From an uncultured Dyadobacter sp. (GTDB lineage Bacteria > Bacteroidota > Bacteroidia > Cytophagales > Spirosomataceae), in the NCBI GenBank assembly GCA_937880795.1, contig CALGRQ010000062.1:1-13302 (forward strand): a stretch of DNA of 13,302 bases, read 5' to 3'. The position numbers and the translations under genes were made by a program. The notes under the pieces are model-generated. The model did not search any database and had not been told where the DNA came from. It saw only the letters and a list, made by a program, of their open reading frames with translations. Shown piece after piece: positions 1-5,716 of this stretch (position 1 is the first letter of the stretch; each line of letters begins with the position of its first letter).

Positions 1-8
1 ATACAAAA

Positions 9-16
9 CAAAAGTA
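9..16 (-). promoter_or_regulatory. Possible -7 promoter box reading off the left edge
   Basis: The minus strand reads TACTTTTG, a full match to the Bacteroidota -7 consensus TAnnTTTG and identical to the box proposed for the fucose synthase gene at 6714-6721. A TTG (plus coordinates 31-33) lies 14 bases upstream, shorter than the usual ~17-23 spacing for a -33 element. The region is AT-rich, so chance matches are likely. If real, it would drive a leftward gene outside the window. Confidence 0.25.
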
Positions 17-97
17 TTTTTTAATTCTTTCAACCATTTTTTACTAAAACACTATAAAACAGAATGATACAGAATGAAAAAACTTTTAAAAAAATGA

Positions 98-228
98 TGT
101 TATCAAAAACAAAGGTGGTCATCGACTCGAAATAGTCTTCAAATTACCATTTGAAGGGCTATTACTATAAAACTACTGAGTTCCCAACCACTACTTAGGA
201 TTCTCATTACATAGCGTTGTTATCAAAA
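98..228. repeat. 11-bp direct repeat pair
   Basis: TGTTATCAAAA occurs at 98-108 and again at 218-228, exactly 120 bp apart, flanking the hairpin at 131-163. The copies are identical, but the motif is AT-rich and the surrounding DNA is low complexity. A chance pair, a binding-site pair and remnants of a target duplication cannot be told apart. No transposase-like ORF lies between them. Confidence 0.3.
131..163. repeat. Strong inverted repeat / hairpin
   Basis: CTTCAAAT (137-144) and ATTTGAAG (149-156) form a perfect 8-bp stem with the loop TACC. The pairing continues outward through a T-G wobble (136/157), skips G158, and adds AATAG (131-135) with CTATT (159-163), giving about 14 pairs with one bulge. 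It lies 84 bp beyond the stop of the minus-strand gene at 247-600. Neither strand has a clear U-run after the stem, so it is an imperfect candidate for an intrinsic terminator. An RNA-stability hairpin or protein-binding palindrome is also possible. Confidence 0.5.
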
Positions 229-246
229 TTAATATCAAGCGGTCGC

Positions 247-600
247 TCACATCCCTTTAAAATACTCAATTACGTGCATTTTCAATAGAGCCTCCTGTTT
301 TTCGATGCCTCCCTGCGGTAATGCCCTATTCAATATATAATGTGGCCACCCGTCTTTATCGGTATGCTCATATATATAATAGGACGACAGACTAAGTACT
401 TTGCAGATTCCAATATGCATCAGATCCTGCTTTTGCTCCTTCGTAAATCGTTTGGCTCCCTGCCCCAGTTCTTGTACACCTATCAAAAACAATACTCCAT
501 TTAAATCGGCAGGCCTCTTACCTACAAGCGTTTCAAGTGCGTCGAGTAAATATTCCCACTGCGCTTCCAGCGGCTGGTCTTCTATATCGGCTAAATTCAT
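247..600 (-). CDS. Small conserved-looking protein of unknown function (117 aa)
   Basis: I do not recognise a named family. The protein is soluble, with no signal peptide or membrane segment. It opens with an acidic, probably helical segment (residues 5-27), has a hydrophobic stretch around NGVLFLIGVQELG (34-46), then a basic patch (KRFTKEQKQ), a segment rich in Ser and Tyr (about 69-78) and the motif DKDGWPHY (82-89). The composition is that of a real folded protein, and the style resembles small orphan proteins found widely in Bacteroidota, though I cannot name a homologue. The start is the ATG at 598-600. The frame stays open upstream to a TAG near 682-684 but contains no ATG, GTG or TTG. 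A degenerate 7-bp repeat array begins two bases before the start codon. The gene stands alone; the helicase gene at 1053 is divergent. Confidence 0.75.
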   Translation of the reverse strand: MNLADIEDQPLEAQWEYLLDALETLVGKRPADLNGVLFLIGVQELGQGAKRFTKEQKQDLMHIGICKVLSLSSYYIYEHTDKDGWPHYILNRALPQGGIEKQEALLKMHVIEYFKGM

Positions 601-602
601 AT

Positions 603-637
603 GTCGGCTTTCAGCTTCCGGCTCTCTGCCATCAGCA
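603..637. repeat. Degenerate heptanucleotide tandem array (5 units)
   Basis: Five consecutive 7-bp units read GTCGGCT, TTCAGCT, TCCGGCT, CTCTGCC and ATCAGCA. Positions 3 (C), 5 (G) and 6 (C) are identical in all five, and position 2 is T in four of five. On the minus strand this is an AGCNGAA-like repeat ending two bases before the start codon of the 117-aa gene, so it occupies the ribosome-landing region of that mRNA. The divergence between units suggests an old array rather than an actively slipping one. Confidence 0.55.
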
Positions 638-686
638 ACAGTTTTGTTCTGATTATTGGTTTTATACTTTAATTTTTCACGCTATA

Positions 687-738
687 CCGCCAGGCATATC
701 ACATCTATATATAATATGTACCCCGCTGATTCTGGCGG
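687..738. repeat. Inverted repeat CCGCCAG / CTGGCGG
   Basis: CCGCCAG (687-693) and CTGGCGG (732-738) are perfect 7-bp complements separated by 38 bases. An inner pair, CATAT (695-699) with ATATG (714-718), could extend the fold. The GC-rich arms stand out in an AT-rich gap. No T-run follows, so this is not an intrinsic terminator. A structured RNA or a pair of binding half-sites is possible. Confidence 0.3.
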
Positions 739-825
739 AATGTTGAGAAGGGGATAGTCACTAAAAGCCAGCAGTACTATTGAGATAAATTAACCGAGCT
801 TATTTATCCAACAGTCCAGCATTGC

Positions 826-858
826 TTTGTCCAGCCCAAAAGGGACAAATTCATTTTT
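826..858 (+). terminator. Terminator-like hairpin in the helicase leader region
   Basis: TTTGTCC (826-832) pairs perfectly with GGACAAA (843-849) around the 10-base loop AGCCCAAAAG, and the plus strand continues into TTCATTTTT. The shape resembles a weak intrinsic terminator, but no plus-strand gene lies before it in the window. It could end a short unannotated transcript from this gap, act as an attenuator, or be coincidental. Confidence 0.3.
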
Positions 859-1024
859 GTAACGCTGCCCTTATCCCTATATTTAAGGTAACATATATAT
901 AAGGTAAAGATACAAACCAATACAACAGCTCCTGCGTTCTATTTCAAGTGGTTTAAATTTCCATTAATTAATAAACATCCAGGGATCACTTACCACATAA
1001 GGAAAGGCATTTACTGGTTTTTCC

Positions 1025-1032
1025 TAACTTTG
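1025..1032 (+). promoter_or_regulatory. -7 promoter box for the PcrA/UvrD helicase
   Basis: TAACTTTG matches the Bacteroidota -7 consensus TAnnTTTG exactly and ends 20 bases before the helicase ATG. That predicts a transcription start near 1038-1040 and a very short leader. I see no good TTG-type -33 element at the usual spacing, so the call rests on the -7 box and its position. Confidence 0.5.
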
Positions 1033-1052
1033 GCTTTTGCCCCGAAAGAATA

Positions 1053-3344
1053 ATGATAGTAGAAGAGAATAATTCCCAGCGATTGAAAAAGAACGATTAT
1101 TTATCGACCCTAAATGAGCCGCAACGGGCGGCAGTGCTGTATGGTAATGGCCCTTTGATGATTATTGCGGGCGCCGGATCTGGTAAAACCAGAGTGCTTA
1201 CATATAGAATAGCCCATTTAATAGAAACAGGGGTGGATCCGTTCCGCATCCTTTCTCTGACTTTTACCAATAAGGCTTCGGGTGAAATGCGGCATCGTAT
1301 TGAAACGACTGTCGGAACTGAGGCTCGTAATATATGGATGGGAACTTTCCACTCCGTTTTTGCCAAAATTCTGCGTATAGAAGCACGTTTCCTCGGCTAT
1401 ACCAGCGATTTCTCTATATATGATACCGACGATTCCAAATCATTACTAAGAAGCATCATCAAAGAATATAACCTAGATGACAAGGTATATAAGGCCAATG
1501 TAGTTTTTAACCGGATCTCTGGCGCCAAAAACCGTCTGATCTCCGCAGAGGACTATCTAAAAAATCCGACAATACAGGCAGATGACGAAGCGGCCAAGAT
1601 GAAAGAGATAGGCCGCATTTACAAAACCTATGCAACGAGGTGTTTCCAAGCCAACGCCATGGATTTTGATGACCTGCTATTCAATACCAATGTGCTATTC
1701 CGGGATTTCCCCGATGTGCTTTACAAGTACCAGCAAAAGTTCCAACATGTGATGGTGGATGAGTTTCAGGATACGAACGTTTCGCAGTACCTGATCACAC
1801 GAAAACTGTCGGCAGTACACCGAAACATTGTGGTAGTGGGTGACGACGCCCAGAGTATATATGCCTTTAGAGGAGCCAATATTGAAAACATTCTGAATTT
1901 CTCAAAAGATTTCCCGGATGTTCAAACCATTAAGCTGGAACAAAACTACCGATCTACGAGTACCATTGTGAATGCAGCCAATTCGGTGATAGCCCGCAAT
2001 AAGTCTCAACTGGAAAAACACACTTTTACTGCCAATGACGAAGGCTCATTGATCGACGTGATCAAGGCCGGGTCCGACAATGAGGAAGGCCGTCTTGTTG
2101 CCTCAGCCATTTTAGATGAAAAAATGCAAAAGGCACTGCGGAATGAAAATTTTGCCATTCTTTATAGAACCAATGCACAATCCCGATCTTTTGAAGAAGC
2201 TTTAAGGAAGGTTGGTATCAAATACCGAATTATTGGGGGGCAGTCCTTTTATCAAAGAAAGGAAATTAAAGATTTACTAGGTTACCTACGCTTTACGGTC
2301 AATCAGCGAGATGAAGAAGCATTTAAACGCATCATCAACCTCCCGAAACGTGGTATAGGCGACACCACAGTGGCGCGAATCACTGTAACAGCGTCCGAAA
2401 ACAATGTCCCAATTTGGGAAGTGGTTTCTAATATCGGACAATATGCAACCGGCCGTACCTCCGCCCCTATTGATCAATTTGCCACACTGATCAAAAGCTT
2501 CAAGATTATGCTTGAAGAAGGAAAAGATGCTTATGAGGTATCGGCGCATATTGCCAAGGTTTCAGGCATTCTTCGGGAACTCTATGAAGACAAAACTGTC
2601 GAAGGCCTATCCCGCTACGAAAACGTCCAGGAATTGCTTAACGGGATTAAGGAATTTGTCGACAACGAAGAAAATGAAGACAAGACCCTGAGCGCATTCC
2701 TGCAATCGGTGTCTTTACTCACCAACGCAGACGAACCCGACGAAAACGAGGACCACGATCGAGTAACGATGATGACCATACACTCCGCCAAGGGGCTCGA
2801 ATTCAGGAATGTCTTTATTGTAGGCCTGGAAGAAGACCTTTTCCCTAGCCAGATGATGCTCGAAAGTCGTCAGGACTTGGAAGAAGAAAGACGTTTATTT
2901 TATGTAGCGATTACCAGGGCCGAACAAAAACTTTCCTTCTCTTACGCAGAAAGCCGGTATCAGTGGGGTCGATTAAAAATGTGCGAACCAAGCCGCTTTT
3001 TACTGGAAGTCGATCAAAAGTATCTGAACATAACCAACGCACTGCGCCGGGATAGCGAGCCTTCCAGCTCCCCCATGTCGTTTGTGAGAAATCTCGGGCC
3101 ACGTAAGCCTACAGAGCCTAAGCCCGTTCCGGCAGCGGCTGCACATACACCTTCCAGTGATTTTGTTCCAAGTGACACAAAAGACCTGGCTGAGGGAAAT
3201 GAGGTGGAGCATATCAAGTTCGGTTTTGGGACCGTTACAAAAATGGAAGTGAATGGAAACGACCGCAAAGCAACCGTGAAATTTAAGACCGAAGGCGAAA
3301 AAACACTTTTGTTGAGTTTTGCCAAGCTAAGAATCATAAAATAA
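1053..3344 (+). CDS. pcrA: PcrA/UvrD-type superfamily 1 DNA helicase
   Basis: This is an ATP-dependent 3'-to-5' DNA helicase of the UvrD/PcrA/Rep group. The family unwinds DNA in nucleotide-excision and mismatch repair, replication restart and clearance of RecA or stalled RNA polymerase. At 763 residues it has the expected length. The N-terminal motif TLNEPQRAAV (19-28) is the Q motif. Walker A is AGAGSGKT (39-46), motif Ia LSLTFTNKA (68-76), Walker B DEFQD (236-240), motif III GDDAQSIYAFRGA (263-275), motif IV QNYRS (297-301), motif V TIHSAKGLEF (575-584) and motif VI RLFYVAITRA (614-623). An Ala/Pro/Ser-rich linker (about 664-710) leads to a C-terminal basic module (about 718-762, containing KFGFGTV), matching the PcrA Tudor-like domain that contacts RNA polymerase. 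All key residues are present. The ATG follows a -7 box by 20 bases, and a strong hairpin lies 57 bp after the stop. Choosing pcrA over uvrD is convention. Confidence 0.95.
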   Translation: MIVEENNSQRLKKNDYLSTLNEPQRAAVLYGNGPLMIIAGAGSGKTRVLTYRIAHLIETGVDPFRILSLTFTNKASGEMRHRIETTVGTEARNIWMGTFHSVFAKILRIEARFLGYTSDFSIYDTDDSKSLLRSIIKEYNLDDKVYKANVVFNRISGAKNRLISAEDYLKNPTIQADDEAAKMKEIGRIYKTYATRCFQANAMDFDDLLFNTNVLFRDFPDVLYKYQQKFQHVMVDEFQDTNVSQYLITRKLSAVHRNIVVVGDDAQSIYAFRGANIENILNFSKDFPDVQTIKLEQNYRSTSTIVNAANSVIARNKSQLEKHTFTANDEGSLIDVIKAGSDNEEGRLVASAILDEKMQKALRNENFAILYRTNAQSRSFEEALRKVGIKYRIIGGQSFYQRKEIKDLLGYLRFTVNQRDEEAFKRIINLPKRGIGDTTVARITVTASENNVPIWEVVSNIGQYATGRTSAPIDQFATLIKSFKIMLEEGKDAYEVSAHIAKVSGILRELYEDKTVEGLSRYENVQELLNGIKEFVDNEENEDKTLSAFLQSVSLLTNADEPDENEDHDRVTMMTIHSAKGLEFRNVFIVGLEEDLFPSQMMLESRQDLEEERRLFYVAITRAEQKLSFSYAESRYQWGRLKMCEPSRFLLEVDQKYLNITNALRRDSEPSSSPMSFVRNLGPRKPTEPKPVPAAAAHTPSSDFVPSDTKDLAEGNEVEHIKFGFGTVTKMEVNGNDRKATVKFKTEGEKTLLLSFAKLRIIK

Positions 3345-3401
3345 TTTCTTTATTATAGTTATAGTATGTTTCTTCACCTCTTTAATCATTGTAACTAAAA
3401 T

Positions 3402-3446
3402 ACATGCCCGGGACTCTTGGCGAATCACCAACACTCCCGGGCATGT
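3402..3446 (+). terminator. Strong hairpin after the helicase gene, probable terminator
   Basis: ACATGCCCGGGA (3402-3413) and TCCCGGGCATGT (3435-3446) form a perfect 12-bp stem. A symmetric internal loop (CTC/CAC) and an inner stem TTGG/CCAA (3417-3420 and 3428-3431) close over a 7-base loop. The sequence after the stem is T-rich but interrupted (GTGTAATTTCTTACTTTC). It starts 57 bases after the helicase stop and ends 30 bases before the DUF4301 ATG, so it most likely ends the helicase transcript. It could also sit in the DUF4301 leader. An apparent upstream TTG start for DUF4301 (3417) falls inside the hairpin and is not credible. Confidence 0.65.
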
Positions 3447-3476
3447 GTAATTTCTTACTTTCTAAACAAAATATTT

Positions 3477-4973
3477 ATGTTTCTTGAAGCAGATCTTACG
3501 CAGATAAAAGCGCGTGGAAGCGACGCCACCATTGTAGAGCAACAAATAGCATATTTTGTTGATGGTTTCCCCTTCCTGCAACTATCAAAAGCCGCGACGG
3601 TTGGTGACGGTATTATAGCCCTTACCGATGCGCAAGTAAAGGAAGTGGTGGCTGAGTTTGACAAAAGTGCCGCCGAAGGAGAAATTTCTCTCCTTAAATT
3701 TGTTCCAGCCTCAGGTGCGGCCACCCGTATGTTTAAATCCCTATTCGGGTTTTTACAAGAAGGCAAGAAAGATAAATCAGTAGAAGAGTTTTTTAGCAGA
3801 TTGACTGAATTTGCTTTTTATGATGACCTGAAAACCTCAATGGCAGCAGATGGTCATCAGATTGAAACCTCCGACGAAAACACCATTGCTTCGTATTATC
3901 TTACCAATAAAGGATTGGGATATGGCGAACTACCGAAAGGACTTTTGAAATTCCATAACTATGCCGAACGTTCTCGTACGCCACTGGAAGAGCATTTGGT
4001 AGAAGGTGCAAAATATGCCAATGCCGGCGGTCTGGTAAAAATACATTTTACAGTTTCTCCCGAACATCGCGACAAATTTGAAAAACTGGTGGTAGAAGCC
4101 CTACCAGGCTACCAAAGTAAATTTAGTGTCAAATATTTTGTTTCTTTCTCTGAACAAAAAAGCTCGACAGACACCATTGCCGTTAATTTGGATAATACCC
4201 CTTTCCGTGAAAAAGACAACAGTCTCCTTTTCAGGCCAGCCGGGCACGGCGCATTGCTCGATAACCTAGGTCAACTAGATGCTGACGTCATATTCATTAA
4301 AAACATCGATAACGTAGTTCCCGATCATATTAAAGAAGAAACCATAACCTATAAGAAGGCTCTGGCGGGAATTGTGCTCAAATATCAAAAACGTATTTTC
4401 GATTACCTCGATCAGCTCACCACTTCAACCGAAGAAACGCTACTCGAAGAATTAGATACATTTTTTAGAGAAGAACTGTGCGTGGTACCACCACCCGCCT
4501 TTAAAAACTGGGAAGCTGCTGAGAAACGAACCTATTTCTTAGGCAAACTGGACCGCCCCTTACGTGCTTGCGGAATGGTAAAAAATCAAGGTGAACCGGG
4601 AGGTGGACCATTTTGGGCAGAAAATGCCGATGGATCTTCATCACTTCAGATTGTGGAATCGGCACAGGTAGATGTAGACAATCCAGAACAAAACAGCATT
4701 TTCAAAAATTCAACGCACTTTAACCCGGTAGATCTGGTGTGTGCAGTTAAAAATCACCTGGGTGAAAGTTATGACCTCAAATCTTTCCGGGATCCGTTAA
4801 CCGGATTCATTACCGGTAAGTCAAAAGATGGTAAAGAGCTAAAAGCTCAGGAACTTCCAGGACTATGGAATGGAGCCATGGCCGACTGGAACACCCTGTT
4901 TGTGGAAGTACCGTTGATCACGTTCAACCCGGTCAAAACTGTAAACGATTTACTAAGAGAACAGCATCAATAG
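3477..4973 (+). CDS. DUF4301 family protein, predicted sugar-nucleotidyltransferase-like enzyme
   Basis: The 498-residue protein matches what I know of DUF4301, a Bacteroidota family without an established function. Counting from the ATG at 3477, it has VPASGAATRMF (76-86), RPAGHGALLDNL (253-264), an acidic/hydrophobic strand ending KNIDN (275-279), GEPGGGPFW (372-380), THFNPVDLV (413-421) and GLWNGAMADWNT (462-473). SGAATRMF, the GHG loop, the NIDN strand and the FNPVDLV element occur in the same order as the nucleotide-binding loop, GHG loop, NxDN strand and FN-containing sugar-binding segment of UDP-sugar pyrophosphorylases. I therefore infer a GT-A-fold nucleotidyltransferase. Substrate and activity are unknown. 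There is no signal peptide, so it is probably cytoplasmic. In-frame sequence runs upstream to TTG 3417, but that lies in a hairpin and encodes an unlikely extension. The ATG has an A-rich context. A bidirectional terminator follows the stop. Confidence 0.85.
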   Translation: MFLEADLTQIKARGSDATIVEQQIAYFVDGFPFLQLSKAATVGDGIIALTDAQVKEVVAEFDKSAAEGEISLLKFVPASGAATRMFKSLFGFLQEGKKDKSVEEFFSRLTEFAFYDDLKTSMAADGHQIETSDENTIASYYLTNKGLGYGELPKGLLKFHNYAERSRTPLEEHLVEGAKYANAGGLVKIHFTVSPEHRDKFEKLVVEALPGYQSKFSVKYFVSFSEQKSSTDTIAVNLDNTPFREKDNSLLFRPAGHGALLDNLGQLDADVIFIKNIDNVVPDHIKEETITYKKALAGIVLKYQKRIFDYLDQLTTSTEETLLEELDTFFREELCVVPPPAFKNWEAAEKRTYFLGKLDRPLRACGMVKNQGEPGGGPFWAENADGSSSLQIVESAQVDVDNPEQNSIFKNSTHFNPVDLVCAVKNHLGESYDLKSFRDPLTGFITGKSKDGKELKAQELPGLWNGAMADWNTLFVEVPLITFNPVKTVNDLLREQHQ

Positions 4974-4996
4974 TTGAGCTATATACAGCAAAGCAA

Positions 4997-5031
4997 AAAA
5001 GGTCGGGAACCGCATTGGATTCCGACCTTTT
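4997..5031. terminator. Bidirectional intrinsic terminator
   Basis: AAAAGGTCGG (4997-5006) and CCGACCTTTT (5022-5031) form a perfect 10-bp stem, with possible further pairing inside. The plus strand ends in TTTTATTT. The minus strand ends in six consecutive T from the A-run at 4995-5000. It sits between the stop of DUF4301 (4973) and the end of the convergent lrp gene (5063), so it can serve both. Confidence 0.88.
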
Positions 5032-5062
5032 ATTTGATGCTTTAAACGGTGGTATAGCTTAC

Positions 5063-5536
5063 TCAAGGAATCGGTAAAACCTTGGTTTCCTTAAAAGTAG
5101 ACAATATTACCATTGTCTGAGTACTAGCCACTTCTTCAATTTCATTGATTCTCTCCAGCATTAGCTTTTGATAGGTGCTAATGTCCTTGGAAATTACACG
5201 CAGAAGAAAATCTCCCGTCCCTGTAATGTGGTGGCATTCTATAATTTCAGGAATAGCATGTACCTTTTCTACGAATGATTCGGTAACTGCCTTTCTATGC
5301 CCAACCAAAGAAATCTGAACAAATGTACTTACACCCAAGCCCACTTTATCCGGCTCTAATTGTGCATGGTAGCTTTTAATAATGCCCGACTGTTCCAGTT
5401 TCTTTACCCTTTCCAACGTAGGTGCAGGTGATAAACCTATTTCCTTTGACAGCTGTGCGTTGGTAATTTTGGCATTCGTTTGTAAAATCTCAAGTACTTT
5501 ACGATCTATCTGATCTAATTTTATTATAGAAGACAT
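5063..5536 (-). CDS. Lrp/AsnC family transcriptional regulator
   Basis: The 157-residue protein has the classic Lrp/AsnC layout and length. An N-terminal helix-turn-helix opens with IKLDQIDRKVLEILQTNAKI (residues 5-24), with the recognition region about 26-50 (LSKEIGLSPAPTLERVKKLE). A C-terminal RAM ligand-binding and oligomerisation domain (about 65-145) contains GTGDFLLRV (106-114). Members bind amino acids and act as dimers or octamers on palindromic sites; the ligand here cannot be told. The ATG at 5534-5536 is chosen. The frame is open further upstream to a TTG at 5576-5578, but that TTG is part of a full-match -7 box and the extra 14 residues fit no family N-terminus. The gene lies downstream of the fucose synthase on the same strand, with its own promoter in the gap, and ends at a shared terminator. 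Autoregulation is common in the family, and a near-palindrome lies upstream (5677-5690). Confidence 0.93.
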   Translation of the reverse strand: MSSIIKLDQIDRKVLEILQTNAKITNAQLSKEIGLSPAPTLERVKKLEQSGIIKSYHAQLEPDKVGLGVSTFVQISLVGHRKAVTESFVEKVHAIPEIIECHHITGTGDFLLRVISKDISTYQKLMLERINEIEEVASTQTMVILSTFKETKVLPIP

Positions 5537-5575
5537 GTTTTGGGACAAGTTTATAGTATAGCCGCTAAGGCGCAG

Positions 5576-5583
5576 CAAAACTA
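5576..5583 (-). promoter_or_regulatory. -7 promoter box for the Lrp/AsnC gene
   Basis: The minus strand reads TAGTTTTG, a full match to TAnnTTTG, placed 39 bases before the chosen ATG (5534-5536). The predicted transcript start is near 5570. This rules against the longer TTG-started version of the protein, whose start codon would lie in the box. No clear -33 TTG is visible. Confidence 0.55.
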
Positions 5584-5676
5584 AGTAGAATCCCGAAGAA
5601 TCTGTTAATAATCTATTGAAATTTTGTTAAAAAAAAGAATTATAGTAGGTTAAAACAGATTTTAGTGTGAAAATAT

Positions 5677-5690
5677 TAGGTTTAAGCCTA
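5677..5690. promoter_or_regulatory. Near-palindrome upstream of lrp, possible operator
   Basis: TAGGTTTAAGCCTA reads the same on the complementary strand except for one position pair, and it is centred on an AT core. Lrp-family sites are usually 13-15-bp imperfect palindromes with AT-rich centres, so this could be an autoregulatory site about 100 bp upstream of the lrp -7 box. It also lies 26 bp past the fucose synthase stop and could be part of a weak 3'-end hairpin. Confidence 0.25.
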
Positions 5691-5716
5691 TTTCTACCCG
5701 AAAACATGCAAAAAAA

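Larger units (their letters stand above)
1..246. other. AT-rich gene-free left flank
   Basis: No convincing coding region is visible here on either strand. The first ~110 bases are very A/T-rich with poly-A and poly-T runs. The stretch holds a possible minus-strand -7 box at 9-16, an 11-bp direct repeat (98-108 and 218-228) and a strong hairpin (131-163). It lies downstream of the minus-strand gene at 247-600 and probably contains that gene's 3' end plus control DNA for a gene off the left edge. Confidence 0.6.
601..1052. other. 452-bp divergent intergenic region
   Basis: No credible gene is visible between the small minus-strand gene and the helicase. In order, the stretch holds a heptamer array (603-637), a long-range inverted repeat (687-738), a terminator-like hairpin with a T-rich tail (826-858), a direct repeat of AAGGTAA (885-891 and 901-907) and a -7 box (1025-1032). 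It is much longer than the other gaps here. A small RNA or structured leader is possible, but I recognise no riboswitch or tRNA. Confidence 0.6.

Noticed and set aside
401..746. Two plus-strand open frames (401-652 and 537-746) overlapping the 117-aa gene
   Set aside because: They are opposite-strand shadows or run into non-coding DNA, are rich in Ser, Cys and Pro without domain character, and the minus-strand frame has clearly better protein composition.
3014..3337. Minus-strand open frames (107 and 70 codons) opposite the helicase C-terminus
   Set aside because: The plus-strand frame here encodes the linker and Tudor-like domain expected of PcrA, so these are shadows.
3417..3476. Twenty-residue N-terminal extension of DUF4301 from TTG 3417
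   Set aside because: The start would lie in a strong hairpin, the extension has no family-like sequence, and the ATG at 3477 has a good A-rich context.
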